Below are positions 54,416 through 61,638 of a DNA stretch of 63,936 nucleotides, in pieces. The notes beneath the pieces were generated by a model. That model had not been told where the DNA came from and ran no database searches. It worked only from the letters and a program-made list of their open reading frames with translations. How positions within the stretch are numbered: the stretch's first letter is position 1; each line of letters opens with the position of its first letter. The stretch is from a virus. The translations under genes and the position numbers were made by a program. The stretch is from IMG/VR virus record IMGVR_UViG_3300042541_000539, positions 1-63,936 of that record; one strand, 5' to 3'.

Positions 54416-54766
54416 TTAGTTTCTAAACATAGTCATTGGCAATCCTTCCATCGCTAAAACAGATTGAAATAATATCTCATGATATGCTGCCTCTTTTTTA
54501 TTAGCAGAACAATATAATAATCTATAATTATCTACATTTTTACCGTTATTTTTATGAATACTTATACGTTTTTCTAAATAATCCGTAATTCCGCAATAAT
54601 TTTCATTTGGTAAATAATAAACATAATAATAACCTGTTTTCATTCTACTATTACGGCAAGTATTGCACATTGCTCTATGAAATTGATTACCTTTTTTATC
54701 TCTATTTTTAGCATAATTTTTTAAAGGTTTTAATTCTTTGCATATACTGCAATTTTTTGTTTCCAT
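54416..54766 (-). CDS. GIY-YIG homing endonuclease, copy 2
   Basis: 116 residues: CSIC (6-9) and CNTC zinc ligands, then YYYVYYLPNENYCGITDYLE, Arg/Lys-rich helix, and EILFQSVLAMEGLPMT. About half its residues match copy 1 by eye, including the shared SVLAMEGL-MT end. It lies immediately upstream of the helicase gene and has promoter P9 just ahead of it. Confidence 0.75.
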   Translation of the reverse strand: METKNCSICKELKPLKNYAKNRDKKGNQFHRAMCNTCRNSRMKTGYYYVYYLPNENYCGITDYLEKRISIHKNNGKNVDNYRLLYCSANKKEAAYHEILFQSVLAMEGLPMTMFRN

Positions 54767-54781
54767 AATAATTTGATTGTT

Positions 54782-54822
54782 ACATATATATTATCAATAT
54801 ACAATCGTGTTTTGATTGTAAG
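54782..54822 (-). promoter_or_regulatory. Three-part leftward promoter element P9
   Basis: Leftward: CTTACA, 6 nt, AACACGA, 8 nt, TGATAATATATATGT; perfect spacing. It drives endonuclease copy 2 and the helicase gene, and probably the whole downstream operon to 45.3 kb. Confidence 0.82.
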
Positions 54823-55139
54823 ATCATTACTAATTCTAGATAGAAAGACCCCAATAAATGGGGTCTAACTAACTAAGGTGTTATAAGGCAGTTGGGACCG
54901 AAGGCTTGCAACCACACTATATTAAAGCCGATTCTTATTTGTAACTTCTCGAGTAGTGCCGGCTAACGACCTATATTCTATGGCAATGTTTACGTCTAGC
55001 CAGTGTTGACGGGGCTTCACAAATAGTACTTAGCTTGTACGACATATAATCTATTATTAGAATAGTTACAAGCACCCTTTATAATACTGTCCAAACTAAA
55101 TCCTGCTTTCGTTGTCTAGACTTTGTTCTGTATTATATT
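54823..55139 (-). ncRNA. Structured ~300-nt gap, candidate non-coding RNA
   Basis: No open frame of note. Read leftward, it follows the SSB-like gene, contains a possible 7-bp stem GCTTGTA/TACAAGC and an AGCCG/CGGCT pairing, and ends in the hairpin at 54846-54866. It is also richer in GC than its surroundings. It could be a small RNA processed from the SSB transcript, or a 3' UTR. No known RNA family recognised. Confidence 0.4.
54846..54866 (-). terminator. Hairpin terminator
   Basis: Perfect 7-bp stem AGACCCC / GGGGTCT with a 7-nt AT-rich loop, followed leftward by TTTCT. Ends the transcript from the SSB/exonuclease/ERF operon before P9 restarts transcription. Confidence 0.8.
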
Positions 55140-55460
55140 TTAGAACGGGAGATCATCGATCGGAGCCGGTGCCCGTTGTGCAGGAGCTTGTGCTTGTTGA
55201 CCTGAATCAGTTCGGGGTGCAACATCAACATTAGCGCCGTTCGTCCATACCACTTTAACATTTCCAAGGTATACTTTTGCTGCTTTTCCATCTCTCTCTT
55301 CTTTAGATTGTTCAACCATCACTGGTCCTTGATTTCCAAACTGATCCACTTCATCATTGATTGTAACGGTGATGGGCAGGTATTTTCCCTTCTTTCCGTC
55401 AATGATTTTGTGCTTTGGAATCTCATTCAAATTAATACTCATTTTTAAAATACTTGCCAT
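55140..55460 (-). CDS. SSB-like single-stranded DNA-binding protein
   Basis: 106 residues. A beta-rich N-terminal domain (YLPITVTINDEVDQFGNQGP, AKVYLGNVKVVWT) and a Gln/Ala/Pro-rich linker end in DDLPF, the acidic tip by which SSBs recruit partners. The core is not a standard SSB sequence, so it is called from tail, size and the recombination genes upstream (exonuclease, annealing protein). Confidence 0.7.
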   Translation of the reverse strand: MASILKMSINLNEIPKHKIIDGKKGKYLPITVTINDEVDQFGNQGPVMVEQSKEERDGKAAKVYLGNVKVVWTNGANVDVAPRTDSGQQAQAPAQRAPAPIDDLPF

Positions 55461-55477
55461 AATTCTCGTTTTTTGTT

Positions 55478-56212
55478 TTAGTTAAGGGTTTTAGTAATTA
55501 GAAATTGTTGAGGATCAAAATCCTCTGTTTTATAAAATAAATCGTATGCTTCAACTGCTCGCATAACTTTGTCTTCGCCTGTTTGTAAAAATTTATCTGA
55601 ACAATCAAATATACCTATCTGATGCGTTCCTTTATCTATTGCCATAAAAATCATATCATATCCAAACAACTTCTTATAAATATATGCTTGACTATCATAA
55701 TTGTATTTCTTAGCTGAATAAGCAAAGTCCGCAATGTTAGATGTTGTTTTAAGATCTACAATCAATCCTTCGTCGTGGTTTAATATATCTGCTTTGCCTT
55801 TCCACATTGTACCAAATAATTCTACAATGCCAGGAACTTCATAGTCTACATTAAAACCGCGGATAAGATCTTTGCATATATTATTGGCGAGCATCGTATC
55901 TTTCATTAGTTCAATTCGGTCAGCTTCGTGTTGCAGCAGACATATTTCACCTCCAGATGCTTCTTTATATATATTAGTATTTCTAGTGGATGCTTTAATA
56001 ATTTTGTACTTGTGTAGTTTATCAGGTTCAAGAATGGCGGTGTGGAAATAACCGCCAATTACAAAATTAGGATTAGGATCTTGAGGAGCATTCATTAATG
56101 CTGGATTAGTAAGCAACGCAGATATATTTGAGTTACTTAAAAAGTTTTTACCAAACTCGCCATAATAATGCTCATCATTTTTTAACTTCTCTATTATTTC
56201 TTCTTTAGTCAT
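55478..56212 (-). CDS. RecE-type PD-(D/E)xK exonuclease
   Basis: 244 residues. GGYFHTAILEPDKLHKYK and FGTMWKGKADIL, then IVDLKTTSNIADFAYSAKKY (D...D-L-K catalytic motif) and DSQAYIYKKLFG are hallmarks of the RecE/DUF3799 nuclease. Degrades one strand of double-stranded DNA to give tails for the annealing protein encoded 1 nt upstream. Confidence 0.82.
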   Translation of the reverse strand: MTKEEIIEKLKNDEHYYGEFGKNFLSNSNISALLTNPALMNAPQDPNPNFVIGGYFHTAILEPDKLHKYKIIKASTRNTNIYKEASGGEICLLQHEADRIELMKDTMLANNICKDLIRGFNVDYEVPGIVELFGTMWKGKADILNHDEGLIVDLKTTSNIADFAYSAKKYNYDSQAYIYKKLFGYDMIFMAIDKGTHQIGIFDCSDKFLQTGEDKVMRAVEAYDLFYKTEDFDPQQFLITKTLN

Positions 56213-56213
56213 A

Positions 56214-56774
56214 TTAGAGTTTAGCTAGTATTACTTCAGCTTCTGGAGATAATTCGTACTTAGCTTTAATTGTATCAAGTTTACCACCGTTTACTACAAA
56301 TTGCATTGCTTTATCAAAGGCTGCGTCGTTTGGCGTTAATTGAGCTTTAGCAACAGGTTCTGCTTTACCATGATCCGCATCTTGAGTATCATCGATTAAG
56401 AATAGATTACCTAATGCATACTTTTTACCATAACTTGATGCTGATCCAAACTTCTGTGGCATTTGCATACCTTTTTGATCAAGGTCAACGCCGACGATTG
56501 CAGTAGCGTGTATAGCACCAGACGCATCCGATATTGTAGCAATACTACGCATTATAGGGAATAATTGATTTGATTCAATTAGTTCTTCTGTAACAACTAC
56601 TGATACATTATATTTTGTTAAGTAAGGCTTAACAGCTTCTAGTAGATCTTCTGCCGATCTAAAATTGTACTTACCAAAACTATTAAATCTACTTTTCTTA
56701 GCCTTCATTTCTACTTGAATAAGAGCTAACTTTTCATTTAACGTTGGTTCTTTAATTACTTCTTTTTTTTCCAT
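56214..56774 (-). CDS. ERF-family single-strand annealing protein
   Basis: 186 residues. KKSRFNSFGKYNFRSAEDLL, YNVSVVVTEELIE, ATAIVGVDLDQKG, MPQKFGSASSYGKKYALGNL and IDDTQDADHG match the ERF superfamily of phage recombination proteins. Works with the RecE-like exonuclease in recombination-dependent replication or repair. One GTGTATAGCA (56508-56517) is read here in a frame encoding Ala-Ile-His. Confidence 0.88.
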   Translation of the reverse strand: MEKKEVIKEPTLNEKLALIQVEMKAKKSRFNSFGKYNFRSAEDLLEAVKPYLTKYNVSVVVTEELIESNQLFPIMRSIATISDASGAIHATAIVGVDLDQKGMQMPQKFGSASSYGKKYALGNLFLIDDTQDADHGKAEPVAKAQLTPNDAAFDKAMQFVVNGGKLDTIKAKYELSPEAEVILAKL

Positions 56775-56784
56775 ATAATTTGAT

Positions 56785-56830
56785 TTAATTGTTTAGTTTA
56801 TATATTAATATAATTACGTGTTTTGTCAAC
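56785..56830 (-). promoter_or_regulatory. Candidate sigma-70-type promoter for the recombination operon
   Basis: Leftward: TTGACA, 17 nt, AATATA, ending ~10-20 nt before the ERF gene leader. It contains AACACG but not at the spacing of the three-part family, so it may be a second promoter class. It overlaps one arm of the TGTCAACT repeat. Confidence 0.45.
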
Positions 56831-56853
56831 TATTTAGTTCCTTTTAGTTGACA
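56824..56853. repeat. Inverted repeat TGTCAACT / AGTTGACA
   Basis: Perfect 8-nt arms separated by 14 nt, lying between the sigma-factor stop and the ERF gene and overlapping the TTGACA of the candidate promoter. It suits an operator for a dimeric regulator; as an RNA hairpin it lacks a T-run. Confidence 0.5.
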
Positions 56854-56867
56854 TTTTTTATTTTAAC

Positions 56868-57650
56868 CTATAGGTAATCAAAGACTTGAGAGGGGTCTAC
56901 ACTATTGATTAATGTTTGTATTGCTTGCTTTTTTATCTCTGAAATTCTAACATAAGAGCTTGCTCCTTCAAGACCTAGATAGTCTGCTATTTCATTTGCG
57001 GAATGTTTGCCACAATCTAATCCGTAACTTAATCGTAACACATCGGATTCTGTAACTGTTAAATATTTCTGAAACAAACTTAATAAATAAGCATTCATAA
57101 TATCTATATTGTACTCTTTAGATTTATCTTCAAAAATATTGCTCTCAAAATAAGTTGTTCCATCAAAGAAGTTAGTATCGGAACTATCAAAATCTACATC
57201 TAAACTTTGAAATACGCTATTAAAGAACATTTCTACCATTTTAGTATTATCAGGATCTTTACGCATCTCAGTTAACTTATACTCTGGAATACGTATACTA
57301 CCCCTGTTAATGTCTATTGCTCGTCTAATAGCGCCTTTAATTCTTTTAGATAGGAATGATTTTAATGTTGATTCTTGATTATCACTGTCTTTAATTGTAT
57401 CCCATTCTATTTTATCAATTGCTTGAACAAGACCTATTGAGCCATATTGTGTAAGATCTGTAATATCTAGAACCCCACATGCTTGTGTAGTAGTAGAAAA
57501 CTTTCTAGCAATATTCTCGACTAACGGCAGGAATTTAACAATTAGCTTATCTCTAGAATATGAACGAAAGTCATTTGATACACTATCTTTATTTGATTCT
57601 TTAACGTCTTCTTTGTACCTTATGTAATTGGGTAGATTGTAACTTTTCAT
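56868..57650 (-). CDS. Phage sigma-70-family sigma factor
   Basis: 260 residues. Region 2: LVENIARKFS (43-52), then LDITDLTQYGSIGLVQAIDK (61-80) and LKSFLSKRIKGAIRRAID (96-113). Region 3-like: RGSIRIPEYKL. Region 4: LTVTESDVLRLSYGLDCGKH then NEIADYLGLEGASSYVRISE and IKKQAIQTL. It should direct host RNA polymerase to phage promoters; the three-part promoters or the late promoters are candidates. Region 1.1 is absent. Its ATG overlaps the stop of the 49-residue gene upstream. Confidence 0.88.
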   Translation of the reverse strand: MKSYNLPNYIRYKEDVKESNKDSVSNDFRSYSRDKLIVKFLPLVENIARKFSTTTQACGVLDITDLTQYGSIGLVQAIDKIEWDTIKDSDNQESTLKSFLSKRIKGAIRRAIDINRGSIRIPEYKLTEMRKDPDNTKMVEMFFNSVFQSLDVDFDSSDTNFFDGTTYFESNIFEDKSKEYNIDIMNAYLLSLFQKYLTVTESDVLRLSYGLDCGKHSANEIADYLGLEGASSYVRISEIKKQAIQTLINSVDPSQVFDYL

Positions 57651-57796
57651 AAATTTTTGATTATGGTTTTTTTATCTATATATATATCTAATAGTTTTTT
57701 TAGTAAAGTATCTTTTTCAAGTTTATCGTATGAAAAATAATTTATATCAATCCATTCAACAAATTCTTTAATGGCTTTAAGTTCTTTTAGTGTCAT
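57647..57796 (-). CDS. Small helical protein, 49 aa
   Basis: ATG at 57796 (MTLKELKAIKEFVEWIDINY) to TGA at 57647. Both ends overlap neighbours by 4 nt (ATGA), linking the HTH protein gene, this gene and the sigma factor gene. A short regulator or leader of the sigma factor (for example an anti-sigma) is possible but not shown. Confidence 0.65.
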   Translation of the reverse strand: MTLKELKAIKEFVEWIDINYFSYDKLEKDTLLKKLLDIYIDKKTIIKNL

Positions 57797-58416
57797 AAAT
57801 TTTGGTTTAGGATTTCTTTTTCTTTTTTTAGTTCATTACTCATGTTGCGATGTATTGTTCTTGTGGTACAATCAAAGTGTTCAGCAAGGGCTTTAATAGT
57901 TATTTTTTTACCAAGATCATTTGTGTATAGCATGGCATCGTAAATATCTGACTCAGTAACTTTCTTAGTTTTACCAATCATCTGCCCTACTATAGATAAC
58001 TTCTCAGTAAGACTTAAACCGCTATTGTCCTTAAATATAATCTTCCTAGATTTATTATGAGGAGGTGATTCAAGATCTTGTAAAGATACATCGTACATCA
58101 TGCTCTGTAGTAATTGCTCACTAACATTGAATGTTACAAAACCATTATCTTTATTACATATATGCCGCACAGTTGTTTCAAACTCATTCTGGTCCATGTT
58201 TTGATTAAGATACCATATAACATACAAATGCCATTTCAATGCTTTATATGTTGGTATTTTAGCCTTGCTTCTAAATAGCTCATAACATTCTGTTGTACCA
58301 TCTTCGTAGAAGTTACCCCATTCAAATTCAGCAGTTGGTTTATCATTAATCGGTGCTCGTCGGTATATCACTCGTCTTTTGTTTAAATATTCTAGGTTAC
58401 GTTCTCTGTATGACAT
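57793..58416 (-). CDS. HTH DNA-binding protein, possible replication initiator or regulator
   Basis: 207 residues. The C-terminus holds a clear helix-turn-helix: KKITIKALAEHFDCTTRTIHRNM. The N-terminal half (FEWGNFYEDGTTECYELFRS, then IPTYKALKWHLYVIWYL) is unrecognised. It heads the sigma-factor operon under P10, with a ~95-nt leader. One GTGTATAGCA lies inside (57923-57932), encoding Leu-Tyr-Thr. Confidence 0.65.
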   Translation of the reverse strand: MSYRERNLEYLNKRRVIYRRAPINDKPTAEFEWGNFYEDGTTECYELFRSKAKIPTYKALKWHLYVIWYLNQNMDQNEFETTVRHICNKDNGFVTFNVSEQLLQSMMYDVSLQDLESPPHNKSRKIIFKDNSGLSLTEKLSIVGQMIGKTKKVTESDIYDAMLYTNDLGKKITIKALAEHFDCTTRTIHRNMSNELKKEKEILNQNL

Positions 58417-58440
58417 TAGCTTGCTATTTTATTATATTAA

Positions 58441-58510
58441 GGACCTAACGTCACACTTTTAAGGCAACACTCTACTAATTGTTTTTTCCTTCGGATTTTT
58501 TAAACTACGT
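58441..58510 (-). promoter_or_regulatory. 5' leader of the regulator/sigma operon
   Basis: Non-coding leader between P10 and the 57793-58416 gene. It carries GTGTGACGTTAGG, one arm of the inverted-repeat family seen at 2388, 2521 and 4448, but without the partner arm. It may be a half-site for a regulator. Confidence 0.35.
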
Positions 58511-58516
58511 TATTAT

Positions 58517-58557
58517 ATGTTTATATTATCACAAGGCTATCGTGTTAATGCTGTAAG
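58517..58557 (-). promoter_or_regulatory. Three-part leftward promoter element P10
   Basis: Leftward: CTTACA, 6 nt, AACACGA, 8 nt, TGATAATATAAACAT. It abuts the stop of the gene at 58560 and drives the regulator/sigma operon, so the sigma factor may control its own promoter if it reads this class. Confidence 0.8.
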
Positions 58558-58559
58558 AC

Positions 58560-59303
58560 TTATTTCTTTTTAAATTGTTCAAATAAATTTTTAACTCCTT
58601 TGGAATGTGCTAATAAACTATGTTTAAATATAAACTCTCCAAATGCTATCATATCTTCCTCACTATAACTTCTTTCTTGTTGCCATTTAGCACCATCATT
58701 AAGCCCATTAGCATAGGCGTTTAAATCAATTCTATTGTCAACATCTGCTTTTTTCAATAATACTTCTTCAAGTGTTTCTTTTTTAGGAGTATCATCAACC
58801 ATTCTTTTACCCCAAGTTTCAGGATTACCTATTGGAGAATCATCATTGTCAAATCTTTCAGAGTATTTTTCAAGTCTTTGTTTAGGTTCTTCTTTTGGAA
58901 TGATGATTTTGTATTCAAATCTCCATTCATCACGAAGTCTTGTTTTAAATTTAAAAATTTCAACCTCCTCACAACTTGGATTCTTTACAAACCATTCTAA
59001 GAACTCATCATCAATAGATTGTACACCATCTTTGATTAGGTCCTGGTCTGTTGTTAGGATAACTTTTTGACAACCTTTATGTGGTGTATATTCTGCCTTG
59101 AAAATCATATTACAATCTGGTTTCCAAAAGTAATCTCCTTCTTTAATTTCTTCTGAATTAGTGATGTAGGTGTTTTGGGGGTCAAACCCTTCTTCAAAAC
59201 AACCTTCTAAATCAGTAAATGGGTCAAGTATAAAACGTCCTTTAAATCTACATTTAAATAACCTACTTGGTTTATCTGTTGGTAATACGTGTATGTTTTT
59301 CAT
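58560..59303 (-). CDS. Conserved flavobacterial-phage-type protein, 247 aa
   Basis: MKNIHVLPTDKPSRLFKCRF, NTYITNSEEIKEGDYFW, VQSIDDEFLEWFVKNPSCEE and KWQQERSYSEEDMIAFGEFI are phrases common in Bacteroidota phage proteins (from memory), with unknown function. A variable middle links two more conserved ends. Overlaps the upstream Cys-rich gene by 4 nt. Confidence 0.75.
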   Translation of the reverse strand: MKNIHVLPTDKPSRLFKCRFKGRFILDPFTDLEGCFEEGFDPQNTYITNSEEIKEGDYFWKPDCNMIFKAEYTPHKGCQKVILTTDQDLIKDGVQSIDDEFLEWFVKNPSCEEVEIFKFKTRLRDEWRFEYKIIIPKEEPKQRLEKYSERFDNDDSPIGNPETWGKRMVDDTPKKETLEEVLLKKADVDNRIDLNAYANGLNDGAKWQQERSYSEEDMIAFGEFIFKHSLLAHSKGVKNLFEQFKKK

Positions 59304-59626
59304 AATAGTATAGTTATTTTGCGTGTTTCACAACCCATTTTATGAACACCATCTGTTTGATGGCAATACTTACAATAATCTTCTTGAACGCATTTAGGGT
59401 ATGTGCAATAATCTAGATTGCATATTTCTCCGTCGCGTTTAACTCCTCCTAATTTACACTTAGTAGAATCTTTAGAGTTAGGCCAAAAATGAGAACAGTT
59501 TACTTCATCTTCTTCCGGGGAAAAATCCGCATAAGATTGCATGAACTTACTAGGTGTTGCGGTAAACCTATGACAATATTCTTTCGATGGGCATAGTGCA
59601 TTAGAGCACATAGAAATATCAGGCAT
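59300..59626 (-). CDS. Cysteine-rich zinc-binding-type protein, 108 aa
   Basis: Twelve cysteines, including C.NALC...EYC near the start and CTYPKC...YCKYC towards the end; probably binds two to three zinc ions. Similar Cys-rich proteins are common in flavobacterial phages. Role unknown. Confidence 0.65.
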   Translation of the reverse strand: MPDISMCSNALCPSKEYCHRFTATPSKFMQSYADFSPEEDEVNCSHFWPNSKDSTKCKLGGVKRDGEICNLDYCTYPKCVQEDYCKYCHQTDGVHKMGCETRKITILL

Positions 59627-59834
59627 ATTGGTCTAAGTCTATTAATATGTTACCTTCTGTGTCTAACACTTCATGAAAAATAAATGCCTCTGCAGTACGA
59701 CCGTAGGATCCTTGCAACTTCCATGCAACACCAGTTTTTACCATTTCAGAATACATTTCAATTATTCCTTTGTCGTTTAGTTCGCCGGATTCGTATTCCA
59801 TTATTTGATCTAAAAAATCTTTTGTTTGTTTCAT
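59619..59834 (-). CDS. Conserved-looking small phage protein, 71 aa
   Basis: Start chosen at 59834 (MKQTKDFLDQIMEYESGELN), just after the upstream stop at 59839, rather than 59876, which would overlap. NDKGIIEMYSEMVKTGVAWK and LQGSYGRTAEAFI is a recurring phage pattern (from memory) of unknown function. Confidence 0.65.
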   Translation of the reverse strand: MKQTKDFLDQIMEYESGELNDKGIIEMYSEMVKTGVAWKLQGSYGRTAEAFIFHEVLDTEGNILIDLDQYA

Positions 59835-59838
59835 AATT

Positions 59839-60036
59839 TTATTTATTAAATTTTTCGTTGTAATATTCTTCTCCACTTCTATCTAATTCTTCATCCCAAC
59901 CAGAAAAATATGCTTTACTTATCTGTTGCTTTTCCATTTCTTTAGCATTATGAAATACTGCTTCATTATACTCAACATCTTCATTTGATATTGGATTATC
60001 TAATAGGTTTTTATACAACCACTCTACTGCTGTCAT
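59839..60036 (-). CDS. Small phage protein, 65 aa
   Basis: MTAVEWLYKNLLDNPISNED...KEMEKQQISKAYFSGWDE. This pattern is widespread in Bacteroidota phages (from memory) with unknown function. Overlaps the upstream gene by 4 nt. Confidence 0.7.
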   Translation of the reverse strand: MTAVEWLYKNLLDNPISNEDVEYNEAVFHNAKEMEKQQISKAYFSGWDEELDRSGEEYYNEKFNK

Positions 60037-60230
60037 AATTTATTATCTTTTTCTATTAAACTTAATATATAACTGTATACCTCGGCATTGAATTTATCTA
60101 ATTCATTTAATTGTACTTGGCGATCTGGATCAAGTTTCCAATACAAATCGGTGTTTTTAACGTCTAAATTAGCCACAAATAAGCTTGACTCTATTCTTTC
60201 TCTTGCTGCTGTTTTTATTCTGTCTGTCAT
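60033..60230 (-). CDS. Small helical protein, 65 aa
   Basis: Start chosen at 60230 (MTDRIKTAARERIESSLFVA) because it overlaps the upstream stop by 4 nt (ATGA); the frame extends to 60263. No family recognised. Confidence 0.6.
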   Translation of the reverse strand: MTDRIKTAARERIESSLFVANLDVKNTDLYWKLDPDRQVQLNELDKFNAEVYSYILSLIEKDNKL

Positions 60231-60451
60231 AGTTGCTCTATTTCTTGTTTTACTTCTTCCCAATATTCAATAGTCAAATCTGTGTATATTTTAGTATCAA
60301 TTACCACATTATGATTATGATATAATTTACACATATTAATCATCTCATTAACTGCTATTAGAGCGCATTGTCTTGAAAAACTAACGGTGCACATAGGTAT
60401 TAGTCTATAATATAATAACATTAACTCTCTTGCTTTATTGTCCGCGTCCAT
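60227..60451 (-). CDS. Small phage protein, 74 aa
   Basis: NKARELMLLYYRLIPMCTVS and YWEEVKQEIEQL: a helical protein pattern frequent in phage early regions (from memory). Function unknown. Follows the 193-residue gene after 1 nt. Confidence 0.65.
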   Translation of the reverse strand: MDADNKARELMLLYYRLIPMCTVSFSRQCALIAVNEMINMCKLYHNHNVVIDTKIYTDLTIEYWEEVKQEIEQL

Positions 60452-60452
60452 A

Positions 60453-61034
60453 TTAAAAATTGTTTTTTACTGAATTCCATATAATTGCTTGATACTCAAA
60501 ACCTTTTAAGCCTTTAGCTTCTGCTTTGGCTATGGTTAATAATCTAATTTGATCGTATGCACGTCTACCCGGAGAACTTTTAATTGTTTTACCAAAGCAT
60601 GCACGCAAATGCCACACGTCAATTGTAACGTTGCTTTCATCTAAGTGGGCAATGTTTTTTACAAAGTTAAATGTTTTTAAGCTATCATCAGTTATTTTAG
60701 CTTGTTTTTTACCTAATAAGAACGCTTTGCGCTTATTTTTATGGAACGTACAAACTTTAACATCATCAGGCGAACGATTTTCGTGTATAGCACCTAATAC
60801 CGTTACGGTATCTTTGATGTTTTGGGGCCATTTGTTTCGTGGTGACAATGCACTAATAATACTTGCAACAACTTCCGTTGTAGTATTGTATTGCTTAGCT
60901 AGATCCTTACAAATATAATGCGCTTGCTTATACCATGCGATACCATTGTCAATGTCTCGGTCAGTGGCTAACGCAAAGTAATTGTCTAGATTATTGTTTA
61001 CCTCTATTAATTGATCGTCTGTTAATTGTTTCAT
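60453..61034 (-). CDS. Conserved phage protein (DUF7178-like), 193 aa
   Basis: ISALSPRNKWPQNIKDTVTV, then KTFNFVKNIAHLDESNVTID and VWHLRACFG followed by GLKGFEYQAIIWNSVK match a widespread phage family of unknown function (DUF7178-type, from memory). The helical layout and conserved D/W/H spot suggest a helix-hairpin-helix DNA-binding fold. One GTGTATAGCA lies inside (60783-60792), encoding Ala-Ile-His. Confidence 0.75.
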   Translation of the reverse strand: MKQLTDDQLIEVNNNLDNYFALATDRDIDNGIAWYKQAHYICKDLAKQYNTTTEVVASIISALSPRNKWPQNIKDTVTVLGAIHENRSPDDVKVCTFHKNKRKAFLLGKKQAKITDDSLKTFNFVKNIAHLDESNVTIDVWHLRACFGKTIKSSPGRRAYDQIRLLTIAKAEAKGLKGFEYQAIIWNSVKNNF

Positions 61035-61046
61035 AGTTGTTGTTTT

Positions 61047-61087
61047 ACAATTATATTATCATTATTTAATCGTGTTTAGACCGTAAG
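61047..61087 (-). promoter_or_regulatory. Three-part leftward promoter element P11
   Basis: Leftward: CTTACG, 6 nt, AACACGA, 8 nt, TGATAATATAATTGT. It overlaps the 3' end of the small zinc-protein gene and drives the 60.45 kb gene and those beyond. Confidence 0.8.
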
Positions 61088-61202
61088 CAATTAATTTTTT
61101 ATTGTGCTTATGTAAACGATTACCTTCACATACTGGGCATCCGCCATTATTTCTGCAATACTTGGCTACCACTTTTTTTGCTTTTTTAATTGTTCTACTC
61201 AT
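61062..61202 (-). CDS. Small zinc-binding-type protein, 46 aa
   Basis: ATG at 61202: a basic N-terminus (MSRTIKKAKKVVAKYC) followed by CPVCEGNRLHKHNKK, a CxxC...H.H zinc site. The gene's end overlaps promoter P11. Probably a nucleic-acid-binding knuckle; too short for a family call. Confidence 0.65.
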   Translation of the reverse strand: MSRTIKKAKKVVAKYCRNNGGCPVCEGNRLHKHNKKLIAYGLNTIK

Positions 61203-61216
61203 AATGTTTAATTTAG

Positions 61217-61282
61217 TAGTCAGGTAAGGACTCGAACCTTATCCGCTTTATCAGTGCGGTGCTTCCATTCAGCTACCTGACT
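61217..61282 (-). tRNA. Short tRNA-like element, anticodon GAT if functional
   Basis: 66 nt. Acceptor AGTCAGG/CCTGACT, D-arm GCT-GAATGGA-AGC, anticodon arm CCGCA-CTGATAA-AGCGG (GAT, Ile, with one A-A mismatch at the loop) and T-arm TAAGG-TTCGAGT-CCTTA. The variable loop is a single base, much shorter than the usual 4-5. It shares its acceptor stem with the element at 681-754. A decayed or unusual tRNA. Confidence 0.55.
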
Positions 61283-61581
61283 TATAATTAAATTTTTCAA
61301 AGTTACTGACTAATCTTGTATTGCTACTATAGTAACGGACTTTATTAATTTAACTACTTGCTGAGAACTCATTTGTGTTGTGTGGAGATTAAACTTACCC
61401 TACAAGTAGTCTTTAATTTTCCCACCTACCAAACTCTATTCCTTTCTCAAGGGAACAACACATCTACCATTACTGATAGTATCTTTATGTAAACAGACTA
61501 CTATAGCCAAGTCTTTTAACGCAGACCTCATTAAGGCAGGCTTTTTGTTTACAAAGGTATTCAATGTTTAACCTTGTTGGA
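61283..61581 (-). other. Non-coding region between tRNA-like elements
   Basis: About 300 nt. One possible tiny leftward frame (61310-61372, 20 residues starting MSSQQVVKLIK) is too short to call. There is a short stem AAGGCAGGC-type repeat near 61535. No clear RNA family or protein gene. Confidence 0.4.
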
Positions 61582-61638
61582 ACTAGAGGGGGATTCGAAC
61601 CCCCTTAACCCGTCGGCCGCTTGCCCAGCGCTAGTTCT
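61581..61638 (-). tRNA. tRNA-like fragment lacking an anticodon arm
   Basis: 58 nt. Perfect acceptor GAACTAG/CTAGTTC, D-arm-like CGC-TGGGCAA-GCG and T-arm GGGGG-TTCGAAT-CCCCC, but only ~12 nt where the anticodon arm should be. Either a deleted tRNA or a tRNA mimic used, for example, as an RNA processing or attachment signal. Confidence 0.5.

Noticed and set aside
58470-58500. TTTTTTCC-TTC-GGATTTTTT as a terminator
   Set aside because: It is not self-complementary over the T-tracts; only CC/GG pair, so no stable hairpin forms.
61581-61638. tmRNA or permuted tmRNA for the 61.2-61.64 kb region
   Set aside because: There is a CGACGGG string and tRNA-like arms, but no tag-peptide frame ending in ALAA and no tmRNA core pairing could be found.
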